Shown: in pieces, positions 51,596 to 60,685 of the stretch
How positions within the stretch are numbered: position 1 is the stretch's first letter
How the letters are laid out: each line of letters starts with the position of its first letter
From: Rhodospirillaceae bacterium
GTDB taxonomy: Bacteria > Pseudomonadota > Alphaproteobacteria > GCA-2731375
Assembly (NCBI GenBank): GCA_018660265.1
Contig: JABJKS010000031.1
Coordinates: forward strand, 1 to 64,000
Direction of reading: 5' to 3'
Length of the DNA: 64,000 nucleotides
Program-made: the position numbers and the translations under genes
The notes under the pieces: generated by a model
Database searches by the model: none
What the model saw: only the letters and a program-made list of their open reading frames with translations
What the model was told of the DNA's origin: nothing

Positions 51596-52948
51596 TTATT
51601 CCGCCGCGTTGGCACGGCCAAAGGCGGCTTCCATCTCACGACGAATGATAACGGCGGGGTCCGTGTCGTCGATCACGGCGTCTTCCCAGGTCAACAATTC
51701 ACCCATGGCGATATCCCGTGTCAGGGGCACATCGCCCGCCAGGCCAAGCGGTAGCCCGCTCATGGCCAGGGACTTGGTCGCGGAAACCTGTTTGCCCCAG
51801 ACCATATGGCCACCTTCGCCGTCCAGAACCTCACCCTTTTTCAGATCGCGCTTGGCGGTTGCCACCACATCAGAGCGGAAGCCGATGGGCGATCCCGTTG
51901 GCTCCCCCCGCAGGGCGACAGAGGCGATGGAGACGCCCAGCTCCAACCCGATCATGTGGGTGGGTCTGTATAGGGCGGCAAAGTGTCCGCTGCCATCCGC
52001 CAGCATGTGATACTCCCGGAAACATTGCCGGGCGTAATCGCTTTCCCCCTCGATCACCACAAAGGTTCCCATGGCCAGATTGTGGGGCACATTGCTACCA
52101 TCCCGGTATAGGGAGGAGACGACCTCGGTGGTGCCGCTGCGGCTAAGGCTGCCGCCATCGCCGGCGGGTTTGCAGACATCGGCCAGTTCAAACCGGCTGG
52201 CGGGGGGAAAGGCCAGGCCGTCTTCCTGGGGGCTTAACCCTGTGGCATTGCACACGGCTGTCATCTCTATGCCGGATTTGGTGCCGTCGAGGAAGGAATT
52301 GAACATTTTCAGATTGATCGATTCGGGATCAATATCCAGATACTCGGTCAGGACATCGGGCAGCGTATTGGGGGTTAGTTGATGATAGTGCGGCGCATAG
52401 CGGGTGCCCTTGCCCGCGCAGACCACCTTGAAGCCACAGGTCCGGGCCCAATCCACATGTTCCGCGATCAACGCCGGTTGATCACCCCAGGCCAGGGAAT
52501 AGACCACGCCCGCTGCCTCTGCCTTGCGGGCCAGAAGCGGTCCTGCAACCACATCAGCCTCCACATTCACCATGATCACATGTTTGCCGTTTTCGATGGC
52601 CGCTAGACAATGGCGAATACCTATCCGCGGGTCGCCCGTGGCATCGATCAAGACATCCAGGCCCGGATGGCTGATCAAGGCCATGGCGTCATCGCCAATG
52701 TGGCTGGCCCCGGAAGTCAGGGCGTCATCAAGGCTGGGCGCGGCGATTTGTTCATCTGACCAACCCACCTGCCGGCAATTGCCTCGTGCCCGCGCCACAT
52801 CCAGATCGGCGATGCCCAGCAAATGCAATCCCTTGGTCAGGCGCGCCTGGGCCAGGAACATGGAGCCGAATTTACCCGCGCCAATCAAACCCACATGGAC
52901 CGGATTGCCCGCCTCAGCCCGCGCCGCCATAAGCCGTGAAAGATTCAT
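51596..52948 (-). CDS. SAF-domain NAD(P) dehydrogenase, homoserine-dehydrogenase-like
   Basis: 450 aa from ATG 52948; the frame is open to 53098, but that part overlaps the sdh promoter. N-terminal Rossmann fold (VHVGLIGAGKFGSMFLAQA) followed by ADLDVARAR, then a catalytic domain with KGTRYAPHYHQLTP. The C-terminal SAF domain contains GEVLDGEGGHMVWG and SLAMSGLPLGLAGDVPLTRD. Proteins of this kind are annotated as homoserine-dehydrogenase-like but usually work on sugar acids or related compounds; the reaction is unknown. Divergent from sdhC. Confidence 0.8.
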   Translation of the reverse strand: MNLSRLMAARAEAGNPVHVGLIGAGKFGSMFLAQARLTKGLHLLGIADLDVARARGNCRQVGWSDEQIAAPSLDDALTSGASHIGDDAMALISHPGLDVLIDATGDPRIGIRHCLAAIENGKHVIMVNVEADVVAGPLLARKAEAAGVVYSLAWGDQPALIAEHVDWARTCGFKVVCAGKGTRYAPHYHQLTPNTLPDVLTEYLDIDPESINLKMFNSFLDGTKSGIEMTAVCNATGLSPQEDGLAFPPASRFELADVCKPAGDGGSLSRSGTTEVVSSLYRDGSNVPHNLAMGTFVVIEGESDYARQCFREYHMLADGSGHFAALYRPTHMIGLELGVSIASVALRGEPTGSPIGFRSDVVATAKRDLKKGEVLDGEGGHMVWGKQVSATKSLAMSGLPLGLAGDVPLTRDIAMGELLTWEDAVIDDTDPAVIIRREMEAAFGRANAAE

Positions 52949-53051
52949 GATAAGATTCCCAAATGCCCATTTTCTTGCAATGAAGCACGATTGATGGCGT
53001 TGGCCAAGCCTGACAATTCGGCAATTTTTCGCCAATTCCCATAGCCAACCT

Positions 53052-53082
53052 TTGACAGGGGCGGGAGGTTGGTTAGTATAGT
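53052..53082 (+). promoter_or_regulatory. Candidate sdh promoter
   Basis: TTGACA (53052-53057) is followed by TATAGT (53077-53082, 19-bp spacer) or the shifted TAGTAT (53074-53079, 16-bp spacer). Either gives a start about 50-60 nt before sdhC. The -35 is a perfect consensus; spacing is off optimum, so confidence is moderate. Confidence 0.5.
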
Positions 53083-53142
53083 CGCAATTCGCCCGCATGG
53101 GGGCACGCTAAGAACACTATGGGAGCATGGGGGATCACCACA

Positions 53143-53529
53143 ATGGCTGCCGGAAACCGTCCACTTTCACCGCATCTGCAAGTTTATCGCTGGCAGATCA
53201 CAATGGCGCTATCGATCGTGCATCGGATCAGCGGCGTTGGATTGGCCCTTGGCATGTTACTGCTGACCTGGTGGTTGGCGGCGGCGGCGTCGGGACCGGA
53301 ATATTTTGATATGGTTCACGGAATTATGGGCTCTGTAATTGGCCGCGTCATCCTGTTGGGCTTTACCGGCTCGCTGTATTTCCACCTTTGCAACGGCATC
53401 CGCCATCTGTGTTGGGATGCGGGCTATGGCTTCGAGTTGGGTGCCATGCGGAACTCGGGCATTTTGGTCATCGTCGCCACGGTCGTGTTGACGTTGGGCA
53501 CGTTCCTGATCGGTTATGGGGCGGTATGA
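53143..53529 (+). CDS. sdhC: Succinate dehydrogenase cytochrome b556 subunit
   Basis: 128 aa from ATG 53143 with GGGGGAT eight bases upstream; ATG 53119 would add eight residues. Three membrane helices. The start RPLSPHLQVYRWQ and SIVHRISGVGLALGM are SdhC signatures. His in LCNGIRHLCWDAGYGFE is a probable haem ligand region. It anchors SdhAB and helps form the quinone site at the inner membrane. Its stop overlaps sdhD (ATGA). Confidence 0.95.
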   Translation: MAAGNRPLSPHLQVYRWQITMALSIVHRISGVGLALGMLLLTWWLAAAASGPEYFDMVHGIMGSVIGRVILLGFTGSLYFHLCNGIRHLCWDAGYGFELGAMRNSGILVIVATVVLTLGTFLIGYGAV

Positions 53530-53921
53530 AGATGACAGATCGCAGCTTAAGAACCCCACTGGCCCGTGTACGCGGCCTTGGCTCCGCCAAAAGCGGTACG
53601 CATCATTTCTGGATCCAGCGCCTGACCGCGGTGGCCCTGGTGCCCCTGACCATTTGGTTTGCCCTGTCCATTGCCTCCCTGGCCACGGCTGATTTGCCCA
53701 GCGTCCAGGCCTGGATGAAATCCCCACTTAGCGCCACCTTGATGTTGAGTTTTCTCCTCGCCGGTTTCTGGCATATGAAACTGGGCCTGCAGGTGGTGAT
53801 CGAGGATTATGTCCATAGTGAATGGACCAAGGTCACCTGCCTGGTGATGAACAATCTTATCTCAATTTTCCTGGCCCTGGCGGCGACGCTGGCGGTCCTA
53901 AAAATGTTGTTAGGGGGCTGA
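53526..53921 (+). CDS. sdhD: Succinate dehydrogenase membrane anchor subunit
   Basis: 131 aa from ATG 53526, overlapping the sdhC stop; ATG 53532 is an alternative. N-terminal RTPLARVRGLGSAKSGTHHFW is typical of alphaproteobacterial SdhD. Three membrane helices; His in LLAGFWHMKLGLQVVIEDYVH marks the haem/quinone region. It pairs with SdhC to anchor complex II. Three nucleotides separate it from sdhA. Confidence 0.94.
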   Translation: MKMTDRSLRTPLARVRGLGSAKSGTHHFWIQRLTAVALVPLTIWFALSIASLATADLPSVQAWMKSPLSATLMLSFLLAGFWHMKLGLQVVIEDYVHSEWTKVTCLVMNNLISIFLALAATLAVLKMLLGG

Positions 53922-53924
53922 TCT

Positions 53925-55715
53925 ATGTCGCAGACTTATGCGATTGAAGACCACGTCTATGATGTGGTGGTGGTCGGTGCTGGCGGTTCCGGCCTGCGGG
54001 CGACCATGGGCGCGGCACAGGCTGGTCTGAAAACCGCCTGTATCTCGAAAGTATTTCCAACCCGGTCTCATACGGTTGCCGCCCAGGGCGGCATCGCCGC
54101 ATCCCTGGGCAATATGGGCGAGGATGACTGGCGCTGGCATATGTACGACACCGTTAAAGGGTCTGACTGGCTGGGCGATCAGGACGCCATTGAATATATG
54201 TGCCGGGAGGCACCCCGCGCGGTGTTGGAGCTGGAACATATGGGTTTGCCGTTCTCCCGCACGGAAGAAGGCAAGATCTATCAGCGTGCCTTTGGCGGTA
54301 TGACCACGAATTTCGGCGAAGGCACGGCGCAACGGACCTGCGCGGCGGCTGATCGCACGGGCCATGCCATTCTGCACACCCTGTACCAACAGTCCCTGCG
54401 CTATGACACGGATTTCTTCATTGAATATTTCGCCCTTGATCTGATCATGGACGATGATGGTGTCTGCCGGGGCGTTATGTGCTGGAACCTTGCGGACGGT
54501 ACCCTTCATCGTTTCCGGGCCCATATGGTTATCCTGGCCACGGGCGGTTATGGGCGCACATATTTCTCCTGCACCTCGGCCCATACATGTACGGGCGATG
54601 GCAATGCGATGATGCTTCGCGCCGGTTTGCCCCTGCAGGATATGGAGTTCGTGCAGTTCCATCCCACGGGCATTTACGGTGCCGGTTGCCTGATTACCGA
54701 AGGTGTGCGCGGCGAAGGCGGCTTCTTGGTGAATTCCGAGGGCGAACGCTTTATGGAGCGTTATGCGCCGTCCGCCAAGGATCTCGCCAGTCGCGATGTT
54801 GTCAGCCGCTCAATGACTGTTGAAATTCGCGAAGGGCGCGGTGTTGGACCGAACAAGGATCACATCGTCCTGCATCTGGATCATCTTGATCCGGCGGTGA
54901 TCGAAGAACGGCTGCCCGGCATTTCGGAATCGGCGCGTATTTTCGCCGGTGTCGATGTTACCAAACAAGCCATTCCCGTGATCCCGACCGTGCATTACAA
55001 CATGGGTGGTATTCAAACCAACTATCATGGCGAGGTCGTCACCCTGAAAGATGGTGAGCCGGACTCCATCGTCCCCGGCTTGATGGCTGTGGGTGAGGCG
55101 GCCTGCGTTTCCGTCCATGGTGCGAACCGCCTCGGTTCAAACTCTCTGATCGATCTGGTGGTCTTTGGCCGGGCTGCGGGCCTGCGCGCGGCAGAGGTTG
55201 TGACCTCCGGTGCACCGCATCCTGATCTGCCGGCGTCATTGGATGACGCGTCCCTGGGGCATTTCGACAAGATGCGGCATGCCTCCGGCGGGACCTCCAC
55301 CGCGACGATCCGCGATAAGATGCAACACATCATGCAAAGCAACTGTGCTGTCTTCCGCACCGGTGAGGTGTTGGAGGAAGGGCAGACGCTGATCGACGAG
55401 GTTTGGGAAATGATGCCGGATATCAAAGTCTCTGATCGTTCGATGATCTGGAACTCCGACCTGGTTGAGAGCCTGGAGCTTGATAACCTGATGCGCCAGG
55501 CCGTCGTTACCATGCACGCAGCTGCCAACCGTAAGGAAAGCCGTGGCGGACATGCCCGCGAGGATTACCCGGACCGGGATGATGAAAACTGGATGAAACA
55601 TACGCTGACATGGTTTGACGATGACGGATCGGTGAAGATCGATTACCGCCCCGTGCATAGTTACACCCTGTCGGATGATGTCGAATACTTCCCGCCCAAG
55701 GCGCGGGTTTACTAA
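53925..55715 (+). CDS. sdhA: Succinate dehydrogenase flavoprotein subunit
   Basis: 596 aa. Oxidises succinate to fumarate in the TCA cycle and passes electrons to SdhB. FAD-binding [17 protein letters not shown]; covalent FAD His49 in [17 protein letters not shown]; active-site [19 protein letters not shown] with the catalytic Arg. The C-terminal [15 protein letters not shown] and D..WMKHTL are conserved in SdhA. It follows sdhD by 3 nt and precedes sdhB by 10 nt. This gives a useful contrast with the His-less flavoprotein at 42760. Confidence 0.98.
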   Translation: MSQTYAIEDHVYDVVVVGAGGSGLRATMGAAQAGLKTACISKVFPTRSHTVAAQGGIAASLGNMGEDDWRWHMYDTVKGSDWLGDQDAIEYMCREAPRAVLELEHMGLPFSRTEEGKIYQRAFGGMTTNFGEGTAQRTCAAADRTGHAILHTLYQQSLRYDTDFFIEYFALDLIMDDDGVCRGVMCWNLADGTLHRFRAHMVILATGGYGRTYFSCTSAHTCTGDGNAMMLRAGLPLQDMEFVQFHPTGIYGAGCLITEGVRGEGGFLVNSEGERFMERYAPSAKDLASRDVVSRSMTVEIREGRGVGPNKDHIVLHLDHLDPAVIEERLPGISESARIFAGVDVTKQAIPVIPTVHYNMGGIQTNYHGEVVTLKDGEPDSIVPGLMAVGEAACVSVHGANRLGSNSLIDLVVFGRAAGLRAAEVVTSGAPHPDLPASLDDASLGHFDKMRHASGGTSTATIRDKMQHIMQSNCAVFRTGEVLEEGQTLIDEVWEMMPDIKVSDRSMIWNSDLVESLELDNLMRQAVVTMHAAANRKESRGGHAREDYPDRDDENWMKHTLTWFDDDGSVKIDYRPVHSYTLSDDVEYFPPKARVY

Positions 55716-55725
55716 GGATACGGAT

Positions 55726-56508
55726 ATGGTCGAGTTCAACTTACCCGCCAATTCCAAGATTAAGGGCGGTAACAAACATAAGGCGGCAGCGGGCGCGAAG
55801 AATGTCCGCAGCTTCCAAATCTATCGCTATGATCCCGACAGTGGCGAGAACCCCCGCGTGGACACTTACGAGGTGGACATGGACGAATGCGGGCCCATGG
55901 TTCTGGATGCGCTGATCAAGATCAAGGACGAGATTGATCCCACCGTCACCTTCCGCCGTTCCTGCCGGGAAGGTATCTGTGGTTCCTGCGCCATGAATAT
56001 CGACGGCACCAATACGCTTGCCTGCACCAAGGATTGCGACGATGTGAAGGGGGACGTGAAGATCTATCCTCTGCCGCATCTGGAAGTGATCAAGGACCTG
56101 GTCGGTGATCTGACGAACTTCTATGCCCAATATGCTTCCATCAAGCCATGGCTGGTAGCAGATTCCCCAGCCCCGCCTGATGGCGAGCGCCTGCAGTCCG
56201 AGGAAGAGCGGAAGCTGATCGACGGCCTGTACGAATGCATCCTGTGCGCCTGTTGCTCAACGTCCTGCCCCAGTTATTGGTGGAACTCAGATCGCTATCT
56301 GGGTCCGGCCGTTTTGTTGCAGGCCTACCGCTGGTTGGTGGACAGCCGGGACGAAAGCCAGGGCGAACGCCTGGACCAGTTGGAAGACCCCTTCCGCCTG
56401 TACCGTTGCCACACCATCATGAACTGCACCAACACCTGCCCAAAAAGCCTGAACCCCGCGAAAGCCATCGGCGAAATCAAAAAAATGATGGTGGCCCGCC
56501 AGGTTTAG
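55726..56508 (+). CDS. sdhB: Succinate dehydrogenase iron-sulfur subunit
   Basis: 260 aa from ATG 55726 (AAGGATACGG upstream); an earlier ATG at 55675 lies inside sdhA. Plant-type 2Fe-2S domain with [12 protein letters not shown] and LAC. The C-terminal domain carries [16 protein letters not shown] for 4Fe-4S and [17 protein letters not shown] for 3Fe-4S/quinone. Passes electrons from SdhA to ubiquinone. It completes sdhCDAB. Confidence 0.98.
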   Translation: MVEFNLPANSKIKGGNKHKAAAGAKNVRSFQIYRYDPDSGENPRVDTYEVDMDECGPMVLDALIKIKDEIDPTVTFRRSCREGICGSCAMNIDGTNTLACTKDCDDVKGDVKIYPLPHLEVIKDLVGDLTNFYAQYASIKPWLVADSPAPPDGERLQSEEERKLIDGLYECILCACCSTSCPSYWWNSDRYLGPAVLLQAYRWLVDSRDESQGERLDQLEDPFRLYRCHTIMNCTNTCPKSLNPAKAIGEIKKMMVARQV

Positions 56509-56572
56509 CCATTCCGACGGCATGATCTTCCCGTAGATGTAATTGTGGGATAATTATGCTATCGTGTTGGGC

Positions 56573-56761
56573 ATGACTGATACTAAGACAACAGATGTTG
56601 GGCTGGACGATCTCGTGCGGGATGTTCAGCCATCGCAGGATCCAGCGTATCTGGCGTGGCGCGATGCGAAGATCGCGCGGGCGTTGAAGGCTGCGGAGGC
56701 TGCGCCGGAAAGGCGTATTCCCCAGCGTGAGATCTGGAAGAAATTCGGCCTTGAATCTTAA
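56573..56761 (+). CDS. Putative antitoxin of a ParDE-like pair
   Basis: 62 aa from ATG 56573. A hydrophilic, charged protein with a C-terminal segment APERRIPQREIWKKFGLES; the N-terminal half has DDLVRDVQPSQDPAYLAWRDAKIARAL. It resembles short ParD/Phd-associated antitoxins that precede RelE/ParE toxins, but I do not see a clear ribbon-helix-helix. The gene overlaps the toxin frame, and this overlap is the main evidence. GGATAATTATG-like -10 elements lie before it. It is 64 nt after sdhB. Confidence 0.6.
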   Translation: MTDTKTTDVGLDDLVRDVQPSQDPAYLAWRDAKIARALKAAEAAPERRIPQREIWKKFGLES

Positions 56762-57029
56762 TTATACGCCAGAGGCCGGGGCGGATTTGGACGCTATTTT
56801 CGACTATATTGGTCAGCGCGACCCCAAGATAGCCGACCAGATCATTCATCGCATATTGCAAGCCATTGCTATCCTTGAAACTTTTCCTCTTCTGGGGCGG
56901 CCAGGCCGAATTGATGGCACCCGGGAATTTCCCTTGTCCAACCTGCCATATTTCGCCGTGTATCGGATACCCGACGAAATCCAGATTGATATCATTGCAG
57001 TCATGCACATGGCTCGCGAATTTCCGTAG
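56751..57029 (+). CDS. RelE/ParE-family toxin
   Basis: 92 aa from TTG 56751, overlapping the antitoxin by 11 nt; GTG 56727 would add eight residues. The body LNYTPEAGADLDAIFDYIG and later FPLLGRPGRIDGTREF, LPYFAVYRI and IDIIAVMHMAREFP fit the ParE/RelE fold with its conserved small hydrophobic and Arg residues. ParE toxins poison gyrase, RelE toxins cleave mRNA at the ribosome; the sequence alone does not choose. GGAAG lies ten bases before TTG. Confidence 0.78.
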   Translation: MNLNYTPEAGADLDAIFDYIGQRDPKIADQIIHRILQAIAILETFPLLGRPGRIDGTREFPLSNLPYFAVYRIPDEIQIDIIAVMHMAREFP

Positions 57030-57041
57030 GATACCAAGACC

Positions 57042-57659
57042 ATGTATACGCCCGAAAGATACGTCATGGATGACGCTGGCCAACAGCAGGCTTTGATGGC
57101 GGATAATCCGTTTGCCCAACTTGTGACGGTTGATGGCGACGGACTGCCCCATGCATCCCATTTGCCGGTCTTGTATGAGAACGGTGTCTTGGACGGGCAT
57201 ATGGCCAAGGCCAATTGCCAATGGCAGCATTTTGAGAATGGCCGGGATGTACTTGTCATCTTCTCCGGCCCGCATGGTTATATTTCACCGTCCTGGTATG
57301 AAAGCACACCGGCTGTGCCGACCTGGAACTACACGGCGGTGCATGTCTACGGTCGACCCCGTTTGATCGAGGACCCGGCGCAGAAAAAGGCGCGGCAGAG
57401 CCATCTGGTGGACGTCATGGAAAGCGGCTTTGCCGAACCCTGGCGTATGGAACTGCCGGAAAAATATGAACAGGGCATGTTAGCAGGCATCATCACCTTT
57501 GAAATCGACATCACCCGCATAGAAGGCAAGGCAAAGCTGGTTCAGGGCCGCAAGCCCGAAGACGCCCAAGGGGCCATCGACGGCCTGCGCAGCACGGGCC
57601 GGGCGGAAGATGCGGCCTTGGCGGACCTGATGGCACAGAATTTGGCGGAGCAACCCTAG
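57042..57659 (+). CDS. PaiB-like FMN-binding protein
   Basis: 205 aa. Family markers: MYTPERYVMDDAGQQQALM, NPFAQLVTVDG, ASHLPVLYENG, FSGPHGYISPSWY, VPTWNYTAVHVYG and EPWRMELPEKYEQGML with IVGFEI-like GIITFEI. In Bacillus, PaiB is annotated as a negative regulator, but the fold is an FMN-binding split barrel, so redox activity is possible. It follows the toxin gene by 12 nt, though a functional link is not obvious. A hairpin of the dispersed-repeat type follows at 57661. Confidence 0.88.
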   Translation: MYTPERYVMDDAGQQQALMADNPFAQLVTVDGDGLPHASHLPVLYENGVLDGHMAKANCQWQHFENGRDVLVIFSGPHGYISPSWYESTPAVPTWNYTAVHVYGRPRLIEDPAQKKARQSHLVDVMESGFAEPWRMELPEKYEQGMLAGIITFEIDITRIEGKAKLVQGRKPEDAQGAIDGLRSTGRAEDAALADLMAQNLAEQP

Positions 57660-57660
57660 C

Positions 57661-57681
57661 GCATGTTTAAAGGAAACATGC
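57661..57681. terminator. Repeat-derived terminator hairpin between convergent genes
   Basis: GCATGTTT (57661-57668) and AAACATGC (57674-57681) form a perfect 8-bp stem with a 5-nt loop. This is the small hairpin of the dispersed repeat (GAGCATGTTT with AAACATGCTC) without its large palindrome. It lies between two convergent genes and can terminate both. Confidence 0.6.
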
Positions 57682-57682
57682 T

Positions 57683-59218
57683 TTAGCTTGGCGTGAAGAC
57701 GTTCAGACCATCGTTGCTGGCGACCTTACCGGCAGCACCGAGATAATCGTTTGCGACCATTTCCGCCAGTAACGCCGGATCGTCCGGGGTGTTGGCGATG
57801 AAACGGCTGCCGTCATCCAACAGACCCATGACGATGGCAAAGCTGGGGCCCGCGCGGTCGTGGATAACCGAATAGGTTTCCACCGTCGCCTCGCCGTCAG
57901 CGGTTTCCACAGCTGTGCGGCCCTTGGCGGCATTGATGCCCGCCTGATAGATGCCTGGGTCTTTCGGGGCGAAGGGTTTTTCCGGTGCGTCTGTGGAGTA
58001 GATGCCGGCGGATTGCTTGGTCACATAATTGCCGTTGGAGGTGACCAAACCTTTCATGCCCGGATTGGCGCGCACCTTGTTCATCATCTCGGCAATTGAA
58101 TGGGTGACGTAGTTATTGCCGGGCCCGCCAAAATAGGGGAGGCCCCCCGTCACGGTCAGGCCACGGGGATCATCAAGGGGAATGCCCATTTCCGCGCAGG
58201 CGATTTGCACGGCTGAAGGGAAACAGCTGTAAATATCAAAGGCACCAATATCATCCAGGCTGGCATCCGCCATTTCCAGGACCTCCCCACCCACAACCCG
58301 CATGGCGTGGGAAGAATGGAAATCCTTGCGGTCGGAAATAAACCAATGATCGTAGGCGTCGGCACAGCCGTGCAGATAGACCCAGTTTTCCTGGGGTATG
58401 CCCAATTCCTTGGCCTTGGCGACGGAGGTTAGGATCAGGGCTGCGGATTGATCATTGTAAGCATTGGCGTTCATCAACTTGGTATAGGGAAAGCCGATAT
58501 AGGGATTGGCCGCGCTGGGCGTGGCGATTTGTTCGGCGGTAAAGCCGTCCCGTCGGTCCGCCAACGGGTTGGCGGCGGCAACGGCGGCAAAGCCCGCGAA
58601 TAATTCCCCCATGGCCATGCCGTGTTCTTCGATAGTACGGCCATGATGGCCGCGAATGGCGTTTTCGAACAGGGGATAGGCAAAGATGGCACCGGCCATA
58701 CGGTGGCGGTCTTCAACATCATTCCAGCCGCGGGTTTCCACACCCCACATCTCGGGCTCCCCACCGGGATGTTCGTTCCAATCAAGGTCCAGGTTTGCCC
58801 GCTGGGCCGCTTTTTGCGTCGACAATGCCTCCCCGCCTGCGATCAGGGCTGCGCCAACCTCGCCACGGGTGATCATTTCGAACAGGCGGTTGATGGAATA
58901 TTGCACCATGTTGCCGCCCGGGTGGGTATAGATCAGACGTTTTGCCGCCGTGGCACCAATGCGTTCGGCGATGGTGCGCGGCGGGTTGGTCTGGGTGCCG
59001 AAGGTGGAGGCAAAACGCCAGGAGGTATCGGCAAACGTACGGATCGCCAAAACCGTATCCAGGGCCGCCAGCAAGGCATCACCCGCACCCGCGTTATCAG
59101 CCGCAAGGCGGGCCGCGTCCACGGTCAGATCCATGGGTGAGCGGGCGGCTGTCGGGTCTGCTTCACGCTGGGTGATCTGGCCGCAACCGACCAGAATGGG
59201 AATTCTACTCTCGTCCAT
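57683..59218 (-). CDS. Thiolase-superfamily protein without nucleophilic cysteine
   Basis: 511 aa. N-terminus IPILVGCGQITQREADPTAA and RSPMDLTVDAARLAA match a thiolase-like acyltransferase subfamily of about 500 residues. At the position where active thiolases have Cys (SxxCSSG), this protein reads PGGNMVQYSINRLFEM, with no Cys. The C-terminal half keeps thiolase strands (VTGGLPYFGGPGNNYVTHS) and adds a beta-rich extension of the OB-fold kind (GRTAVETADGEATVETYSV shortened). Perhaps non-catalytic or a different acyl transferase; often paired with a DUF35-like partner, which is not visible here. Adjacent LLM oxidoreductase gene lies 29 nt upstream, same strand. Confidence 0.8.
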   Translation of the reverse strand: MDESRIPILVGCGQITQREADPTAARSPMDLTVDAARLAADNAGAGDALLAALDTVLAIRTFADTSWRFASTFGTQTNPPRTIAERIGATAAKRLIYTHPGGNMVQYSINRLFEMITRGEVGAALIAGGEALSTQKAAQRANLDLDWNEHPGGEPEMWGVETRGWNDVEDRHRMAGAIFAYPLFENAIRGHHGRTIEEHGMAMGELFAGFAAVAAANPLADRRDGFTAEQIATPSAANPYIGFPYTKLMNANAYNDQSAALILTSVAKAKELGIPQENWVYLHGCADAYDHWFISDRKDFHSSHAMRVVGGEVLEMADASLDDIGAFDIYSCFPSAVQIACAEMGIPLDDPRGLTVTGGLPYFGGPGNNYVTHSIAEMMNKVRANPGMKGLVTSNGNYVTKQSAGIYSTDAPEKPFAPKDPGIYQAGINAAKGRTAVETADGEATVETYSVIHDRAGPSFAIVMGLLDDGSRFIANTPDDPALLAEMVANDYLGAAGKVASNDGLNVFTPS

Positions 59219-59247
59219 GAACTTGTCCTATGGGTCAGAAAATTGGC

Positions 59248-60105
59248 TTAGCGAATGTGTGCCTCAGCAATAGCATTGATACCATCGACACCGCTACCAT
59301 CCAGAATAGTGACCACCCGGCTGATGCCAAGGTCGGCCAGGGCCTTAAGGCTGTCCGCCCCGCCCTTGGGACCCCACATGGTGGTCAATTCAATGTCGTC
59401 ATAGTTTCGCCTCTCCGCTTCGCAGGCGGCGCGCAGGTCCGCCAACATTGGGGGCAGGTCATCAATGCCGGCACCGGGGATAAACCAGCCATCGCCATAT
59501 TTGGCAATACGTTCATAGATCTTGCCCGCCTTGCCACCCATGACAATGGGTACGCTTGGCACATTGTTGATCTTTTGCACCGGCAGGGGATAGCTTTTGA
59601 AACCGTGCCAGGACAGAAAATCACTTTCATGTTCCACGACGTCGCCCGACCAGACTTTTTTCATGGCGATCATATAGTCATCAAAGCGGGCCCCGCGGCG
59701 TTCAAACGGTACGCCCATGGCCTTGAATTCCTCCCTCAGCCAGCCAATCCCCGCACCCAGTATGAAACGCCCAGCTGAGAGGAAATCCAGGCTGGCAGCT
59801 TGTTTCGCCAACAATAGGGCGTTGGTCTGGGCGACAATATTGACCCCCGTGGCCAGGCGAATGGTTTTGGTATTGGCGGCAATGGCGGTCAGGGCGATCA
59901 GGGGATCGACAAAAGGAGTTTCCGGCGCCGCACCCATTTTGCCGGTCTTATTGTAGGGGTATTGCGAGGCATAATCGGTGGGCACAATAACATGCTCAAA
60001 GGTCCAGACGCTTTCAAACCCGGCCTGTTCGGCGGCCTGGGCGGTGGTGATCATTTGCTCCGGCGTGGCGACGCCGATATTGATGGGTACCAGGCCAAAT
60101 TTCAT
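59248..60105 (-). CDS. LLM-class flavin-dependent oxidoreductase
   Basis: 285 aa. Luciferase-like TIM barrel: VGATPEQMITTAQAAEQAGFE-type start (short form GVATPEQMI), SVWTFEHVIVP, TALTAIAANTKTIRLATGV, LDFLSAGRFILGAGIGWLREEF and VPIVMGGKAGKIYERIAK. The pattern fits F420-dependent members more than bacterial luciferase; the coenzyme cannot be proved. GGATGTCTA precedes the ATG. It is paralogous in fold to the enzyme at 44467 but not very similar in wording. Possibly cotranscribed with the thiolase-like gene. Confidence 0.87.
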   Translation of the reverse strand: MKFGLVPINIGVATPEQMITTAQAAEQAGFESVWTFEHVIVPTDYASQYPYNKTGKMGAAPETPFVDPLIALTAIAANTKTIRLATGVNIVAQTNALLLAKQAASLDFLSAGRFILGAGIGWLREEFKAMGVPFERRGARFDDYMIAMKKVWSGDVVEHESDFLSWHGFKSYPLPVQKINNVPSVPIVMGGKAGKIYERIAKYGDGWFIPGAGIDDLPPMLADLRAACEAERRNYDDIELTTMWGPKGGADSLKALADLGISRVVTILDGSGVDGINAIAEAHIR

Positions 60106-60150
60106 TAGACATCCAATCTTTTGCTCTAAAGTCGTCGAACGCGATGGTGT

Positions 60151-60621
60151 TCAGGTCAGATCGTAATGCACCGCGCCAAGGATCATATCGACAATCTCAC
60201 CATCATCGGACATGGGCAAGTAGACACCTTCATAAGCCTGCCAATCCTTGCCAACAAATCCCGATGTGCCATACCATCGTAGCGGCTCCGCATTTTCGGC
60301 AACCCATTTGAAAGGGCCTAAGACGGTATCAAAATCGCCGCCTTGGTACAGTTCATCAAAGTACTTCCCAGTTGCATCGCGGGCGACAGCCGTCGTGACG
60401 TGGGTGCCGATCAGCCGCCAACGAAACCGCAAATCCGGATCCCGGAGAACTTCGATCAATTCAAGATGAGGCAGCAAATGGCGCGGCACATCCAAGACAT
60501 CCATATCGCCGTGCGCGGGCATTTTCCGATCACTTCGGATTTCATGCCAGTAATCAATTACTTCAACCAGCCGTTCATTTACAAAGGCCAGATCGGGATC
60601 AAAATTACCCTGAACTTCCAT
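60151..60621 (-). CDS. PAS-domain protein of the short alphaproteobacterial type
   Basis: 156 aa from ATG 60621 (GGAG upstream); the frame extends to a TTG at 60639. The sequence DVPRHLLPHLELIEVLRDPDLRFRWRLIGTHVT (shortened) and DATGKYFDELY with later YEGVYLPMSDDGEIVDMIL matches the single PAS-like domain proteins common in Rhodospirillales and Rhizobiales. There is no output domain. Ligand and partner are unknown; such proteins are usually seen alone. Same strand as the flanking lipid-type genes. Confidence 0.75.
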   Translation of the reverse strand: MEVQGNFDPDLAFVNERLVEVIDYWHEIRSDRKMPAHGDMDVLDVPRHLLPHLELIEVLRDPDLRFRWRLIGTHVTTAVARDATGKYFDELYQGGDFDTVLGPFKWVAENAEPLRWYGTSGFVGKDWQAYEGVYLPMSDDGEIVDMILGAVHYDLT

Positions 60622-60685
60622 TCCCCACTCCATCCCCAACCAAGATGGAAACAGTCTACATTAAAGTTCCCGTGTGGAGGCGACG

